A stretch of DNA of 64,000 nucleotides from Dyella nitratireducens. Its GTDB lineage: Bacteria > Pseudomonadota > Gammaproteobacteria > Xanthomonadales > Rhodanobacteraceae. Shown here piece after piece: positions 9,036-18,569 of the stretch. The stretch covers positions 806,867 through 870,866 of the forward strand of contig NZ_BMJA01000002.1 of assembly GCF_014642835.1 (NCBI RefSeq), read 5' to 3'. How positions within the stretch are numbered: position 1 is the stretch's first letter; the number at the start of each line of letters is the position of its first letter. The notes under the pieces are model-generated. The model ran no database searches, was not told the DNA's origin, and worked only from the letters and a program-made list of their open reading frames with translations. Both the position numbers and the translations under genes were made by a program.

Positions 9036-10673
9036 ATGCATACCACCTTACGCCGTCAAGTGATGTACGCATGGATGGCTCTGGCCACGCTCTTCGCCCT
9101 CGGCCTCTCCCTGCCGTCCTCCGGCGCTGAAGCCCCGAACGGCATCCCACACATCGTCACCGAAAACGGCCGTCATGCATTGATCGTCGACGGCAAGCCC
9201 TTCCTGCTGCTCGGCGCGCAGGTGAACAACTCGAGCAATTGGCCCGCCATGCTGGATCAGGTATGGCCGGCCATCGACCACGTGCAAGCCAACACGGTGA
9301 TGGTGCCGATCGCGTGGGAACAGATCGAACCCACCGAAGGGCATTTCGATTTCGGCTTTCTCGATACGCTGCTCACGCAGGCACGCGAGCACAAGGTACG
9401 TCTGGTGCTGCTGTGGTTCGGTACCTGGAAAAACAACGGCCCCGCTTACGCACCTTCCTGGGTAAAGCTGGACAACAAGCGTTTTCCGCGCGTCATCGCC
9501 AAAGACGGCAAGCAGCTTGGTTCACTCTCGCCGCTCAACGCCGCCACGCTGGATGCCGACCGCAAGGCCTTCGTGCAATTCATGACGCATCTGCGCCAGG
9601 TCGACGGTACGCAGCACACCACCATCATGGTGCAGGTGGAGAACGAATCAGGCAGCTACGGTACGGATCGCGACTACTCGCCCGCTGCCAACCAGGCTTT
9701 TGCCGGCCAAGTGCCTGCCGCACTGCTGAACGCGGCCAACAAGAAACCGGGCACGTGGACGCAGGTGTTCGGCAAGGATGCGGCTGAAGATTTCTACGCG
9801 TGGGAAGTTGCGCATTTCATCGGCCAGGTCGCCGATGCCGGCAAGGCCGTGTATCCCTTGCCGATGTATGCCAATGCAGCGCTGCGCGATCCGCTGCATC
9901 CCGGCCCGCCAGGCAGCTATTCCACCGGCGGTCCCACTGACAATGTCCTCTTCATCTGGAAAGCAGCGGCACCCGCGCTGGATGTGCTGGGGCCGGATAT
10001 CTATCACCGCGAGTACGCGTTCTACACCACCGTGCTCGATCGCTATGCGCGGCCGGACAATCCGCTGATGGTCGCCGAAACCGGCAACGATCAAGCTTAC
10101 GCACGCTATATTTTCGCCACGCTCGGCAAGCAAGGCTTGGGCTTTGCGCCGTTCGGCATCGACTACACCGGTTACGTCAATTGGCCGCTGGGCTCGAAAA
10201 AGGCAGACGACGAGGCCTTCGAGCCGTTTGCGATGAACAACCGCCTGTTGCGGCCGATGGGCGAATTGATTGCCACGCTGAGTCTTGCCGGCAAGGTGTG
10301 GGGTGTCTCCGAGCCGGAGCACGAGCACAGCCAAGTGGTGGATATGGGCGATTGGCGCGTCAGCGTGTCGTATGGCCTGTCGCAGTTTGGCAACGGTACA
10401 CCGCCGGGCAATTCACCGCCGAAGGGTGGCGTGCTGATTGCGCAGCTCGGCAAGGACGACTATCTCGTCACCGGCTATTTCGCACGCGTGGATTTCATGC
10501 CCGGCAAGGGCAGGGAACACGAGCACTTCATGATGGAGCGCGTGGAAGAAGGGACGTACGACAGCCAGGGACGTTGGAACTTCATGCGGTTGTGGAATGG
10601 CGATGAGACGGATTGGGGGCTCAACTTCACGGATCGGCCGCAGGTGTTGCATGTGAAGTTGGCGACATATTGA
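9036..10673 (+). CDS. GH35 beta-galactosidase
   Basis: The protein has 545 residues with an N-terminal signal sequence ending near SGAEA. It has the GH35 TIM barrel: the acid/base E204 in VQVENESGSYG, and E348 in MVAETGND as nucleophile candidate. The C-terminal part after about residue 400 resembles the DUF5597 beta-domain found in this GH35 subgroup. In xyloglucan loci GH35 enzymes remove galactose caps from side chains in the periplasm. The ATG at 9036, preceded by CGGAGC, is chosen because it begins the signal peptide; an in-frame ATG at 9063 is an alternative. It lies 150 bases after GH74, separated by a repeat. Confidence 0.9.
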   Translation: MHTTLRRQVMYAWMALATLFALGLSLPSSGAEAPNGIPHIVTENGRHALIVDGKPFLLLGAQVNNSSNWPAMLDQVWPAIDHVQANTVMVPIAWEQIEPTEGHFDFGFLDTLLTQAREHKVRLVLLWFGTWKNNGPAYAPSWVKLDNKRFPRVIAKDGKQLGSLSPLNAATLDADRKAFVQFMTHLRQVDGTQHTTIMVQVENESGSYGTDRDYSPAANQAFAGQVPAALLNAANKKPGTWTQVFGKDAAEDFYAWEVAHFIGQVADAGKAVYPLPMYANAALRDPLHPGPPGSYSTGGPTDNVLFIWKAAAPALDVLGPDIYHREYAFYTTVLDRYARPDNPLMVAETGNDQAYARYIFATLGKQGLGFAPFGIDYTGYVNWPLGSKKADDEAFEPFAMNNRLLRPMGELIATLSLAGKVWGVSEPEHEHSQVVDMGDWRVSVSYGLSQFGNGTPPGNSPPKGGVLIAQLGKDDYLVTGYFARVDFMPGKGREHEHFMMERVEEGTYDSQGRWNFMRLWNGDETDWGLNFTDRPQVLHVKLATY

Positions 10674-10704
10674 TCAAAACACCCGTGGGCTGCATGTCTT
10701 CCAT

Positions 10705-10736
10705 GCCGTCATTCCCGTGAAAGCGGGAATGACGGC
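10705..10736. repeat. Type C palindrome between GH35 and GH3
   Basis: GCCGTCATTCCCG and CGGGAATGACGGC form a nearly perfect hairpin about 30 bases after the GH35 stop. It is the same family as the copy at 8960. Confidence 0.75.
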
Positions 10737-10782
10737 AAAGAGGAGCGAGGCATCGCGATAGAACTTAAGGAAACTTTGCTAC

Positions 10783-13305
10783 ATGCAACACCGGATTCTG
10801 AAACAACTCGCCTTGTCGCTCTGCGTTGCTCTCGGCGTGTATTCCACCGCCTACGCTGATAACACCACTCCTGCTCCGGACGACCCCGCCGTCGAGCAGC
10901 GCGTCGACACCATGCTCGCCAAGCTCACACTGGAACAAAAAGTGGAACTGCTCGGCGGCGTGGACAACTTCTTCACGCATGCCGAACCGAACATCGGCTT
11001 GCCGGCGATGACCATGTCCGATGGACCTTATGGTGTGCGTGCGCCCGGCCCGTCCACGGCCTACATGGCCGGCATCGGTCTGGCGGCATCGTGGGACCCG
11101 GCACTGGCCAAGGATGTCGGCGCAGCGATGGGGCGTGATGCGCGCGCGCGCGGCGTCAACTTCCTGCTCGGTCCCGGCGTGAACATGTATCGCGCGCCGC
11201 AGAACGGCCGCAACATGGAGTACTTCGGCGAGGATCCGCTGCTGGCCGGCAACATGGCGGTCGGCCTGATCGAAGGCGTGCAAAGCCAGGGCGTGGTAGC
11301 GACGGTGAAACACTTCGCCGCCAACAATTCCGAATACGATCGCCGCCATCTCGACACGCACATCGACGAACGCACCTTGCGCGAAATCTATTTGCCGGCA
11401 TTCGAAATGGCGGTGAAGCAAGGCCACGTCGGCGCCGTCATGAGCAGCTACAACCTGGTCAATGGCGATTATCTCGCGGAGAACCGCGCGATCAGCGACG
11501 GCATTCTCAAGAAGGATTGGGGTTTCAACGGCATCTTCATGTCCGACTGGGGCGCGACGCACGATGGCCTGAAAGCCTTCAACGCTGGCCTCGATCTTGA
11601 AATGCCAGCCCCGGATGCCATGAAGCCCGAGCTGATCCTGGACAACCTGCGCAGCGGCAAGCTTTCGCAAGCAATGCTGGACGATAAGGTGCGTCGCATC
11701 CTGCGCACGGCCTTGCGCTTCGGCTTTCTCGACCGGTCGCAAAAGGATCTGTCGTTGCCGCTATACAGCCTGCAGAACGACCAGGTGGCGTTGACGAATG
11801 CACTCGAAGGCCTGGTGCTGCTGAAGAACGATCACCACGTATTGCCGTTCGATGCGAGCGTCAAGACGCTCGCGGTGATCGGCCCCGATGCCGACCCGGC
11901 GATCAGCAGTGCGGGTGGCAGTTCGCATATCGACACCTTCCAGGCGCAAAGCGTGCTCACCGGCATCACACATCGGGTGGGCGACAAGGTGAACGTGCTG
12001 TACAGCCGCGGCTTGCCGTCGGCGATGGAAGTGTTCAAGAAATCCACCTTCAGCACACCGGACGGCAAGCCCGGATTGCTCAAGGAAACGTTTGCCAACG
12101 ATGCGTTCCAGGGCAAGCCCAGCAACAGCGCGGTGGATCCGCAAGTGGATCTATGGAAACCAGAACTGTGGACCACACCTGCCACGCAGCGCCAAAGCAT
12201 TCGCTGGACCGGCCGCTTCATGCCAACGCATGATGGCCAATACATGTTTCTGACGGCGGCCGCCAGCGAAGATACTTACACGCTGTACGTGGACGGCAAG
12301 CCGGTGATCATGCAGCCGCATCGCGAAGGGCAGGCGCCGCTATACGCCACGCTGAGCCTGCATGCGAACCAGCCGGTGTCGATTCGCTTGGACTACAAGC
12401 CCGACGTCGATTACAGCCGTATGGGTTTCGGTGTAATCGCCATCGATGACCTGATTTCCGCGGATACGAAGAAGATCGCCAAGATGGCCGATGCGGCGGT
12501 GGTGGCGGTCGGTTTCGATCCTACCTCCGAAAGTGAAGCCTACGATCGCACCTTCCAGTTGCCATGGGGGCAGGAGGCGTTGATCGAGGCGATGGCGGCG
12601 ATCAACCCCAGGACGGTAGTAACGGTGACCTCCGGCGGCGGTTATGCCACGGATGGTTGGCTCGACAAGGTGCCGGCGCTGCTGCAGAACTGGTATCCGG
12701 GGCAGGAGGGCGGTACGGCGATAGCGCAGGTGTTGTTCGGTGAGCATTCGCCGGAAGGCAAGCTGCCGATCAGCTTCGAACGGCAATGGGCCGACAACCC
12801 CACGCACGACTGGTACGACGCACCGTCGCATCCTGCCGGCACGAATCCGTCGGTGACGTATGGCGAAGGCGTGTTCCTCGGCTATCGCTGGTACACCAGC
12901 CATCCTGACAAAGCACAGCCGCTGTTTCCGTTCGGCTATGGCTTGTCGTACACCAGCTTCCGTTTTGCGAATCTCGCGACGAAGACGGTGGCGCCGGACC
13001 AGGTGGAGGTGTCGTTTGACGTGACCAATACCGGCGAGCGTGACGGCGCGGAAGTGGCGCAGGTGTATGTGGGTGATCCATCCGCCAAGGTGGCGCGTCC
13101 GGCGCGTGAGCTGAAGGCGTTCCGCAAAGTGCGCTTGAAGCCTGGCCAGACACAACATGTCACGTTGCAGCTCGATCGGCGTGCGTTCGCGTATTACGAC
13201 GTCACGCATCACGACTGGCAGGTCGATCCGGGCTTGTTCAAGGTGTATGTAGGTGATGCGTCCAATAACACGCCCTTGGCAGCGTCACTGACGTTGAAGC
13301 ATTAG
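10783..13305 (+). CDS. GH3 beta-glucosidase/xylosidase with PA14 insert
   Basis: The 840-residue protein has a signal peptide ending at AYADN. The N-terminal (alpha/beta)8 domain has MSDGPYGVR and KHFAANNSEYDRR, and the nucleophile D255 in FMSDWGATHDG. The second alpha/beta domain is interrupted by a PA14-like beta-barrel (about 430-560). The C-terminus is a fibronectin-III-like domain (about 750-835). GH3 enzymes of this layout release glucose or xylose from the non-reducing end of oligosaccharides, and PA14 inserts shape the sugar site. It should be periplasmic and complete xyloglucan or xylan oligosaccharide breakdown with GH74 and GH35. The specificity cannot be read from the sequence. 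Confidence 0.92.
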   Translation: MQHRILKQLALSLCVALGVYSTAYADNTTPAPDDPAVEQRVDTMLAKLTLEQKVELLGGVDNFFTHAEPNIGLPAMTMSDGPYGVRAPGPSTAYMAGIGLAASWDPALAKDVGAAMGRDARARGVNFLLGPGVNMYRAPQNGRNMEYFGEDPLLAGNMAVGLIEGVQSQGVVATVKHFAANNSEYDRRHLDTHIDERTLREIYLPAFEMAVKQGHVGAVMSSYNLVNGDYLAENRAISDGILKKDWGFNGIFMSDWGATHDGLKAFNAGLDLEMPAPDAMKPELILDNLRSGKLSQAMLDDKVRRILRTALRFGFLDRSQKDLSLPLYSLQNDQVALTNALEGLVLLKNDHHVLPFDASVKTLAVIGPDADPAISSAGGSSHIDTFQAQSVLTGITHRVGDKVNVLYSRGLPSAMEVFKKSTFSTPDGKPGLLKETFANDAFQGKPSNSAVDPQVDLWKPELWTTPATQRQSIRWTGRFMPTHDGQYMFLTAAASEDTYTLYVDGKPVIMQPHREGQAPLYATLSLHANQPVSIRLDYKPDVDYSRMGFGVIAIDDLISADTKKIAKMADAAVVAVGFDPTSESEAYDRTFQLPWGQEALIEAMAAINPRTVVTVTSGGGYATDGWLDKVPALLQNWYPGQEGGTAIAQVLFGEHSPEGKLPISFERQWADNPTHDWYDAPSHPAGTNPSVTYGEGVFLGYRWYTSHPDKAQPLFPFGYGLSYTSFRFANLATKTVAPDQVEVSFDVTNTGERDGAEVAQVYVGDPSAKVARPARELKAFRKVRLKPGQTQHVTLQLDRRAFAYYDVTHHDWQVDPGLFKVYVGDASNNTPLAASLTLKH

Positions 13306-13307
13306 TT

Positions 13308-13374
13308 CGTAGGTTGGGGTGCAAACCCCAACATGGCCGAGGCGGCACGGTTGGGTTACGCTGCGCTAACCCAA
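13308..13374. repeat. Hybrid repeat: half type A, half type B
   Basis: The left half is the type A arm (CGTAGGTTGGGGTGCAAACC), while the right half is the inner part of a type B arm (GGTTGGGTTACGCTGCGC). The halves do not pair with each other over their full length. It sits 3 bases after the GH3 stop. Confidence 0.7.
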
Positions 13375-13387
13375 TCAGTGCAGACAG

Positions 13388-14050
13388 ATGAGCGACAATC
13401 CCGTCACCATTCTGGTCGCTGACGACCACCCGATGTTTCGCTCGGCGGTCGTGCACGCATTGCATGCAGTAATCCACGGGTGCGTGGTGCTGGAAGCCTC
13501 CAGCCAAAGCACGCTCGAAGCGTGCCTTGCCGCGACCCCTGACATCGACTTGGTACTGCTCGACCTGACGATGCCGGGCGCCATCGGTTTCTCGTCGCTG
13601 CTATGGCTGCGTGCCGAGCGGTCCGACGTGCCGGTGATCGTGATCTCGTCCGACGATCGTCCGCGCACCGTGCGCCGTGCGCAGCAGTTCGGCGCGGCGG
13701 GTTTCGTGCCCAAGGCTGCGCCGGCGGAGGATTTGAACCAGGCTGTGCAGCAAGTGCTGGATGGCGGTCTGTGGTTCGAATCCACGCGTGCCGAACGCAG
13801 CGAGCAGGATGCGGCGCTCGCCGCGCGCTTTGCACAATTGACGCCGCAACAATTCCGGGTGTTGATGCTGATGGCGGAAGGCCTGCTCAACAAGCAGATT
13901 GCCGACCGGCTTGGATTGGCGGAAAACACCGTGAAAATTCACGTGACGGCGGTGTTGTCCAAGCTGGATTGCCGCTCGCGTACGCAGGCGGCGGTGCTTG
14001 TCAAATCGTTGGATGTGGAAGAGGGTGACGACGGAGCGCTTCCTGCGTAG
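13388..14050 (+). CDS. LuxR/NarL-type response regulator
   Basis: The protein has 220 residues. The receiver domain has D12-D13, phosphoacceptor D59 (LLDLTMPG), S87 and K109. The C-terminal LuxR helix-turn-helix (about 147-207) has LTPQQFRVLMLMAEGLLNKQ and ENTVKIHVTAVLSKL. It should be a phosphorylation-dependent transcription factor. It is convergent with the hybrid kinase at 14117-16726, its most likely partner. The pair sits inside the sugar locus, so control of those genes is plausible but not shown. The TAG stop lies within the first bases of a type A repeat. Confidence 0.9.
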   Translation: MSDNPVTILVADDHPMFRSAVVHALHAVIHGCVVLEASSQSTLEACLAATPDIDLVLLDLTMPGAIGFSSLLWLRAERSDVPVIVISSDDRPRTVRRAQQFGAAGFVPKAAPAEDLNQAVQQVLDGGLWFESTRAERSEQDAALAARFAQLTPQQFRVLMLMAEGLLNKQIADRLGLAENTVKIHVTAVLSKLDCRSRTQAAVLVKSLDVEEGDDGALPA

Positions 14051-14121
14051 GTTGGGGTGTAAACCCCAACATCATCCTGTTGATCAGGGGCGCAATGTTG
14101 GGGTTTGCACCCCAACCTACG
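14046..14121. repeat. Type A repeat giving stop codons to two convergent genes
   Basis: Both outer ends of this palindrome read CGTAG inward. The left TAG (14048-14050) ends the response regulator, and the right TAG, on the minus strand at 14117-14119, ends the sensor kinase. The palindrome is likely a bidirectional transcription stop. Confidence 0.85.
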
Positions 14122-16726
14122 ATCCAAGCAACAACTGCATCATCATCGCCCGCAATCTCGCCGGCGACAGCGGCAGGTTTGTGGTGTGCACACCAGCTTG
14201 CCGCAATACATCGCGCAAACTGGCTTCCTCCTTGCCAAGAAACGCAACGATCGGCGTTTGCCGGCCCGAGCTGGCGAGCTTCATCAGCGCCAGGATCGGC
14301 TCCCACTGCCCATCCACCAGTATCAAATCGGGTGCCGGCGATGATGTCGCGGTGATGGCTTCATCGGCCCTGGCCCATTCGAATACCTGGCAACCCCACG
14401 CTTGCAGCATCGTCGCTGTTTTCTGCCGCAAGTGGGCATTCTCCTGGACCAGCCAGATAGTGCGGTTTTTCAGCAACGAATCGCTACTGTCATCGTCACG
14501 CATTTGAGCGGCATGTTGCGGCGGCTGTGCCAAGGCCACCGTAATGCCGAAAACGCTGCCTCTGCCAGGCGATGAGCGGACGAGCAACGGGTGATCGAGC
14601 AAATGAGCAATGCGTTCGACAATGGAAAGACCAAGCCCGGCACTGCGTTCATCCGCATCCACGGCCGTATCCAGCCGCCGAAACTCCTGGAAAATAATGT
14701 CGAGCCGATCCTCCGGTATGCCGATGCCGGTGTCCCATACCTCGATGCGTATCGCTTGTCCGATGCGGCGGCAGCCGAGCAGGATGCGTCCTTGCGGCGT
14801 GTAGTGCAGCGCATTGGAAAGAAAATTCTGCACCGCTCGCTGTAGCAGGGCAGGGTTGCTGCGCACCCAAGCCGACGTGTTGACGAAGGAAAGCTGCAAG
14901 CCTTTCGCCTGCGCCATGATGCCGAACTGGCCGGCCAGCTCCTGCAGTAGAGGTGACAACGCGAATACCTTCAGTTCCGGCGTGATGGCCCCTGCATCCA
15001 GCCGTGCCAGGTCGAGCATGCTGGTGAGCTGGCTATCCAGTGCTTGCAGCGAACGCTCGATTCTTTCCACGACACCGGCATCCGTCGCGTCGGATTGCTT
15101 CAGGGAGCCAGCAAACAACCGCGCAGCATTCAACGGTTGTAGCAGATCATGCACGGCGGCGGCGACGTAGCGCGTCTTGTTGCGATTGGCACGTTCTGCT
15201 TCTGCCTTGGCGGCGCGCAGATCCTGTGTGCTTGTTTCGATGCGGTGTTCGAGCGTATGGGTCAAGGTACGTAATTCGCGCGCGGCTTCCTTATATAAAG
15301 CGATATCGGCATAGCTGGTGACGAAGCCGCCACCCGGCAGCGGGCGGCCGCGTATTTCAAGCAGCACGCCATCGGGACGTTCGCGTTCGACCATATGCGG
15401 GCTGCCTTGGCGCAGGTAGTTCAAGCGGCGCTGGATGGCATCGTCAATATCGCCAGGGCCAAGCAAGCCGCGCTTGGCGTTGTAGCGGAACAGCTCTTCG
15501 ACCGGCTGACCTGCTTTAAGCAACGAATCCGGATAGCCGAACAGCTCGGCATACCGCGCATTCCATGCGATCAGGCGCAGCTGGGTATCGATCACGCTGA
15601 CCCCTTGTGGCAGGCGTTCGAGCATCTCAGGATGGCCGGCCATGGCTTGCAGCGCGGCATGCACCAGGCTGTCTTCCTCCGAACGCAGTGCGCTGGCGTA
15701 ATGCGAAATCAATCGCTCCAGGTCGCGACGGCTACGTTGATGCAGCTGTGCAGCGCGCACGCGCTGCTGCAGGAACAGCGCAAGCAGAATCGCCACCAGC
15801 CAGATGCTCAGCGCGAGGATCGCGGCACGGTAGGCGGCGAGGGTGGCAGGATACGCATCACACAGCAGATGCAAAGTCCATTGCTGCGAGGGCAGCGAGA
15901 TGGATTGCCAGACGACATCATGCGAGAGGCCGGGCTGGTCGACATGCACCAGGTGCCCGCCTGAGGCAAGCGCGGACAAGGTGCGCAGCGATGCGGGTGG
16001 CAACAGGCTGTTGCCGTATTGGCGGGTGCGTGCGAGCGTGGATTCGACGCTGGGGCCAAGCGACGTCAGCGGCCGGTAGATCCAGGCCGGCTGATTGCTG
16101 AGAAACACCACGTCATTCGCATCGCTCAACAGCACGGTGTCACCGCTGCTCACCCATTCCTTTTCGAGCGTGTCGAGCGGAATCTTGATCACGATCACAC
16201 CAATGCGCTGGCCTTGATCGTCATGCAGCGCCTCGGAGATGAAATAACCAGGAAGATTGGTGGAAATGCCGATGCCGTAGAACTTGCCGACGTCATGCTG
16301 CATCGCTTGCTGGAAGTAGGGGCGAAAGGCGTAATCGAGCCCCACGTTGCTGGACGGCTCGTTCCAGTTGCTGGCCGCGATGGCCACACCGTGGCGATTG
16401 ATCAAGGTGAGCGTGGAGACGTGCGTGGCACCGTTCGCAACCGTCAGTTTGCGATTGAGTGCATCGACATGGATGGAGGCCGGCTCCGACACGGCGTCGC
16501 GCAATTCCGGATCGAGTGCCAATACGGTTGGCAATACGCGATAGCGGTCCACCAGGCGCTGCAAGGCGAGGGCGCGAATTTGCAGCTGATTTAGTGCCTG
16601 CTCGGAGAGTTGTGCCAGGGCGTGTTGTTTTGCGTACCAAGCAACAGCCCAGGTGCTGGTGCCGATGGCGGCAATCACGGCCATCAGCAGCAAGGTTTTC
16701 AGCGTTTTGGGATGGGGCGTTGGCAT
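14117..16726 (-). CDS. Membrane hybrid histidine kinase with degenerate receiver
   Basis: The protein has 869 residues when started at the ATG at 16726. Transmembrane helix 1 (about 10-30) and helix 2 (about 297-318) flank a periplasmic Cache-like sensor of the DctB type. A PAS domain follows (about 365-480), then a histidine kinase core with H526 in AAAVHDLLQPLNAARL, an N-box with QNFLSNALHYTP, and G-boxes WDTGIGIPEDR and GLGLSIV. The C-terminal 115 residues look like a receiver, but the acidic pair is replaced (WLVQENAHLR) and the lysine motif is lost (TTNLPLSP), so it is probably not phosphorylated normally. The natural partner is the convergent LuxR-type regulator. The upstream open frame passes through a type B repeat and is not used. 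Confidence 0.85.
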   Translation of the reverse strand: MPTPHPKTLKTLLLMAVIAAIGTSTWAVAWYAKQHALAQLSEQALNQLQIRALALQRLVDRYRVLPTVLALDPELRDAVSEPASIHVDALNRKLTVANGATHVSTLTLINRHGVAIAASNWNEPSSNVGLDYAFRPYFQQAMQHDVGKFYGIGISTNLPGYFISEALHDDQGQRIGVIVIKIPLDTLEKEWVSSGDTVLLSDANDVVFLSNQPAWIYRPLTSLGPSVESTLARTRQYGNSLLPPASLRTLSALASGGHLVHVDQPGLSHDVVWQSISLPSQQWTLHLLCDAYPATLAAYRAAILALSIWLVAILLALFLQQRVRAAQLHQRSRRDLERLISHYASALRSEEDSLVHAALQAMAGHPEMLERLPQGVSVIDTQLRLIAWNARYAELFGYPDSLLKAGQPVEELFRYNAKRGLLGPGDIDDAIQRRLNYLRQGSPHMVERERPDGVLLEIRGRPLPGGGFVTSYADIALYKEAARELRTLTHTLEHRIETSTQDLRAAKAEAERANRNKTRYVAAAVHDLLQPLNAARLFAGSLKQSDATDAGVVERIERSLQALDSQLTSMLDLARLDAGAITPELKVFALSPLLQELAGQFGIMAQAKGLQLSFVNTSAWVRSNPALLQRAVQNFLSNALHYTPQGRILLGCRRIGQAIRIEVWDTGIGIPEDRLDIIFQEFRRLDTAVDADERSAGLGLSIVERIAHLLDHPLLVRSSPGRGSVFGITVALAQPPQHAAQMRDDDSSDSLLKNRTIWLVQENAHLRQKTATMLQAWGCQVFEWARADEAITATSSPAPDLILVDGQWEPILALMKLASSGRQTPIVAFLGKEEASLRDVLRQAGVHTTNLPLSPARLRAMMMQLLLGS

Positions 16727-16749
16727 GCGCGCGCAGTTGTGCCAGCAAT

Positions 16750-16805
16750 CGTAGGTTGGGTTAGCGCAGCGTAACCCAACAGCGTCAGTGCGAGCATGTT
16801 GGGTG
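16750..16805. repeat. Type B repeat (GTAGGTTGGGTTAGCGCAGC), decayed right arm
   Basis: CGTAGGTTGGGTTAGCGCAG is followed by GTAACCCAAC and a truncated CATGTTGGGTG. A full copy lies at 30170-30245. It sits 24 bases upstream of the sensor-kinase start. Confidence 0.75.
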
Positions 16806-17018
16806 CCACGACCCATGTTGCCCTTTGATCGTTGCCCAGGCTTTTGTCAGGGCGACGAGTTCTCCGCTAGCCAGAAAGTACTAGTCGCAAAGTACTAACC
16901 TCATGGTGTTATTCAACACAGCGTCAGCCAGCGGCATGCTGTTCCCCGGGGACAACCAACAACACGCCGATGCGCGCAGGACCATTGGCATAACGCACGT
17001 TTACGGGGAGAGCTTCAC

Positions 17019-18401
17019 ATGCCGAAAACAAGGCTCACCATCAGCGCATTGGCGATCGCCTGCGCGTTGGCGTCTTCACCATCCTGGGCCGACAGCGGCT
17101 CGGACCCGTCGAACAGCCTCACGATGTATGGCATCACGCTGTACGGCACGATTGACGTCGGCGTGTCCTATCAGAGCCATGGCAGTGCCTTCAGCGATGC
17201 GGCCGCCACCAACGTCAACAATTTTCTGATCAAGGCCAGCAACAAGCCGAACACCTCGCTGGCCTCCAACGGCATGAGTATTTCCACCATCGGCATCAAA
17301 GGGCGCGAACCGCTGGGTGCGGGCTGGTGGGGCATTTTCCAATTGGATACCGGTTTTCTGCCGGCCTCGATGACGCTGATCGATGGCCCGCGCTCGCTGG
17401 CGGTGAACAATGGCGTGCCGCTGGCACAGCAAAAATCATGGGGTGATTCGTCGCGTGCCGGTCAGGCGTTGAACGGCCGCGCCTTTGTGGGCGTGGAGTC
17501 GCCGGGCTACGGCACGCTGACCTTCGGCCGTCAAAGCACGCTGCTCAACGACGAAGTGTGTAAATACGATCCGCTGAGCTGCTCGCTGGCCTTTTCGTAT
17601 GTCGGCTTTTTTGGCTCTACGGCAGGCACCGGCGATACCCAGGACCGCGCGCTCGACGGTACGTTGAAGTACACCGTGACGAACGGGATTTTCCACGGTG
17701 GTGCGATGTATCAGTTCGGCAACGCCAGGGAGCTGTCCAGTTCGCGCGGTACGGCGTATCAAGTGGATATGGGTATTACCCAGGGCCCGTGGTCGGTGAA
17801 TGCCGTGCTGGCGCACAAGAACGATGCCATTTTGTTTGGCACGCTGAGTGCGGCGCAGGTGGCGGCGTTGTACACACCCGGTTCGTCCACTTATGGCCTG
17901 CCAGTCGATAAGGCGCTGCCTGGTACCGTGTCGGACAACACTTCTTACACGTTCCTGGGCGAATACAACGCAGGCAGGGCGAAGTTCTTCGGCGCCTACG
18001 AGCATATCCGTTACGTCAATCCTTCCTCACCGCTGCCGGTCGGCAGCCAGACGATTGGCGGCTACTTCGTTGTTCCGAATAACGATGCGTTTCCACGGCC
18101 CAAGATTTTCGAAGTGGCCTGGGTAGGCATGCGCTATGCGCTGACACCGTCGTTGGATGCCTTTGCCGTGTACTACCGCGCCATGCAGAGCAGCTACGCG
18201 AAGGTCAGTTGTTCGGATAGCAGTTCGGCGCAGTGCAGTGGCCATTACGACGCGCTGTCGTTGGTGCTGGATCAGCATTTCGGCCGGTTCTTCGATGTGT
18301 ATGGCGGTGTGCAGTGGTCGAAGGTTTACGACGGCATGGCCAATGGGTATCTGCAACGGGCGTCGTTTGATCCGACGGTGGGTGTGAGGGTTGTGTTCTA
18401 A
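17019..18401 (+). CDS. Gram-negative porin (OmpC/Porin_4 type)
   Basis: The 460-residue protein has a signal peptide ending at SWADS. The mature start LTMYGITLYGTIDVGVSY is the usual first strand of general porins of the beta/gammaproteobacterial Porin_4 type. Alternating strands run to the C-terminal PTVGVRVVF, which ends in the phenylalanine needed for outer-membrane assembly. It should form a trimeric diffusion channel. It precedes the MFS transporter, and the two could form an uptake route for a small sugar or acid. A GGGGAG lies 10 bases before the ATG. The substrate is unknown. Confidence 0.88.
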   Translation: MPKTRLTISALAIACALASSPSWADSGSDPSNSLTMYGITLYGTIDVGVSYQSHGSAFSDAAATNVNNFLIKASNKPNTSLASNGMSISTIGIKGREPLGAGWWGIFQLDTGFLPASMTLIDGPRSLAVNNGVPLAQQKSWGDSSRAGQALNGRAFVGVESPGYGTLTFGRQSTLLNDEVCKYDPLSCSLAFSYVGFFGSTAGTGDTQDRALDGTLKYTVTNGIFHGGAMYQFGNARELSSSRGTAYQVDMGITQGPWSVNAVLAHKNDAILFGTLSAAQVAALYTPGSSTYGLPVDKALPGTVSDNTSYTFLGEYNAGRAKFFGAYEHIRYVNPSSPLPVGSQTIGGYFVVPNNDAFPRPKIFEVAWVGMRYALTPSLDAFAVYYRAMQSSYAKVSCSDSSSAQCSGHYDALSLVLDQHFGRFFDVYGGVQWSKVYDGMANGYLQRASFDPTVGVRVVF

Positions 18402-18422
18402 GACAGTCCCGTATCTCTCCGC

Positions 18423-18533
18423 GCCGTCATTCCCGCGAAAGCGGAGGCGCTTTACAACGGCGAATGCCGGTCAATCCATCGTTGCTTTTGCCTCAGAGCA
18501 ACATGGATTCCCGCTTTCGCGGGAATGACGGCA
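18423..18533. repeat. Inverted pair of type C repeats
   Basis: GCCGTCATTCCCGCGAAAGC (from 18423) and its complement ending at 18533 flank about 65 bases. Both arms also fold internally. The element occupies most of the porin-MFS spacer. Confidence 0.75.
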
Positions 18534-18569
18534 AGGGAGTTCAACGTCAGCAATCAGCAGGATATTTTC

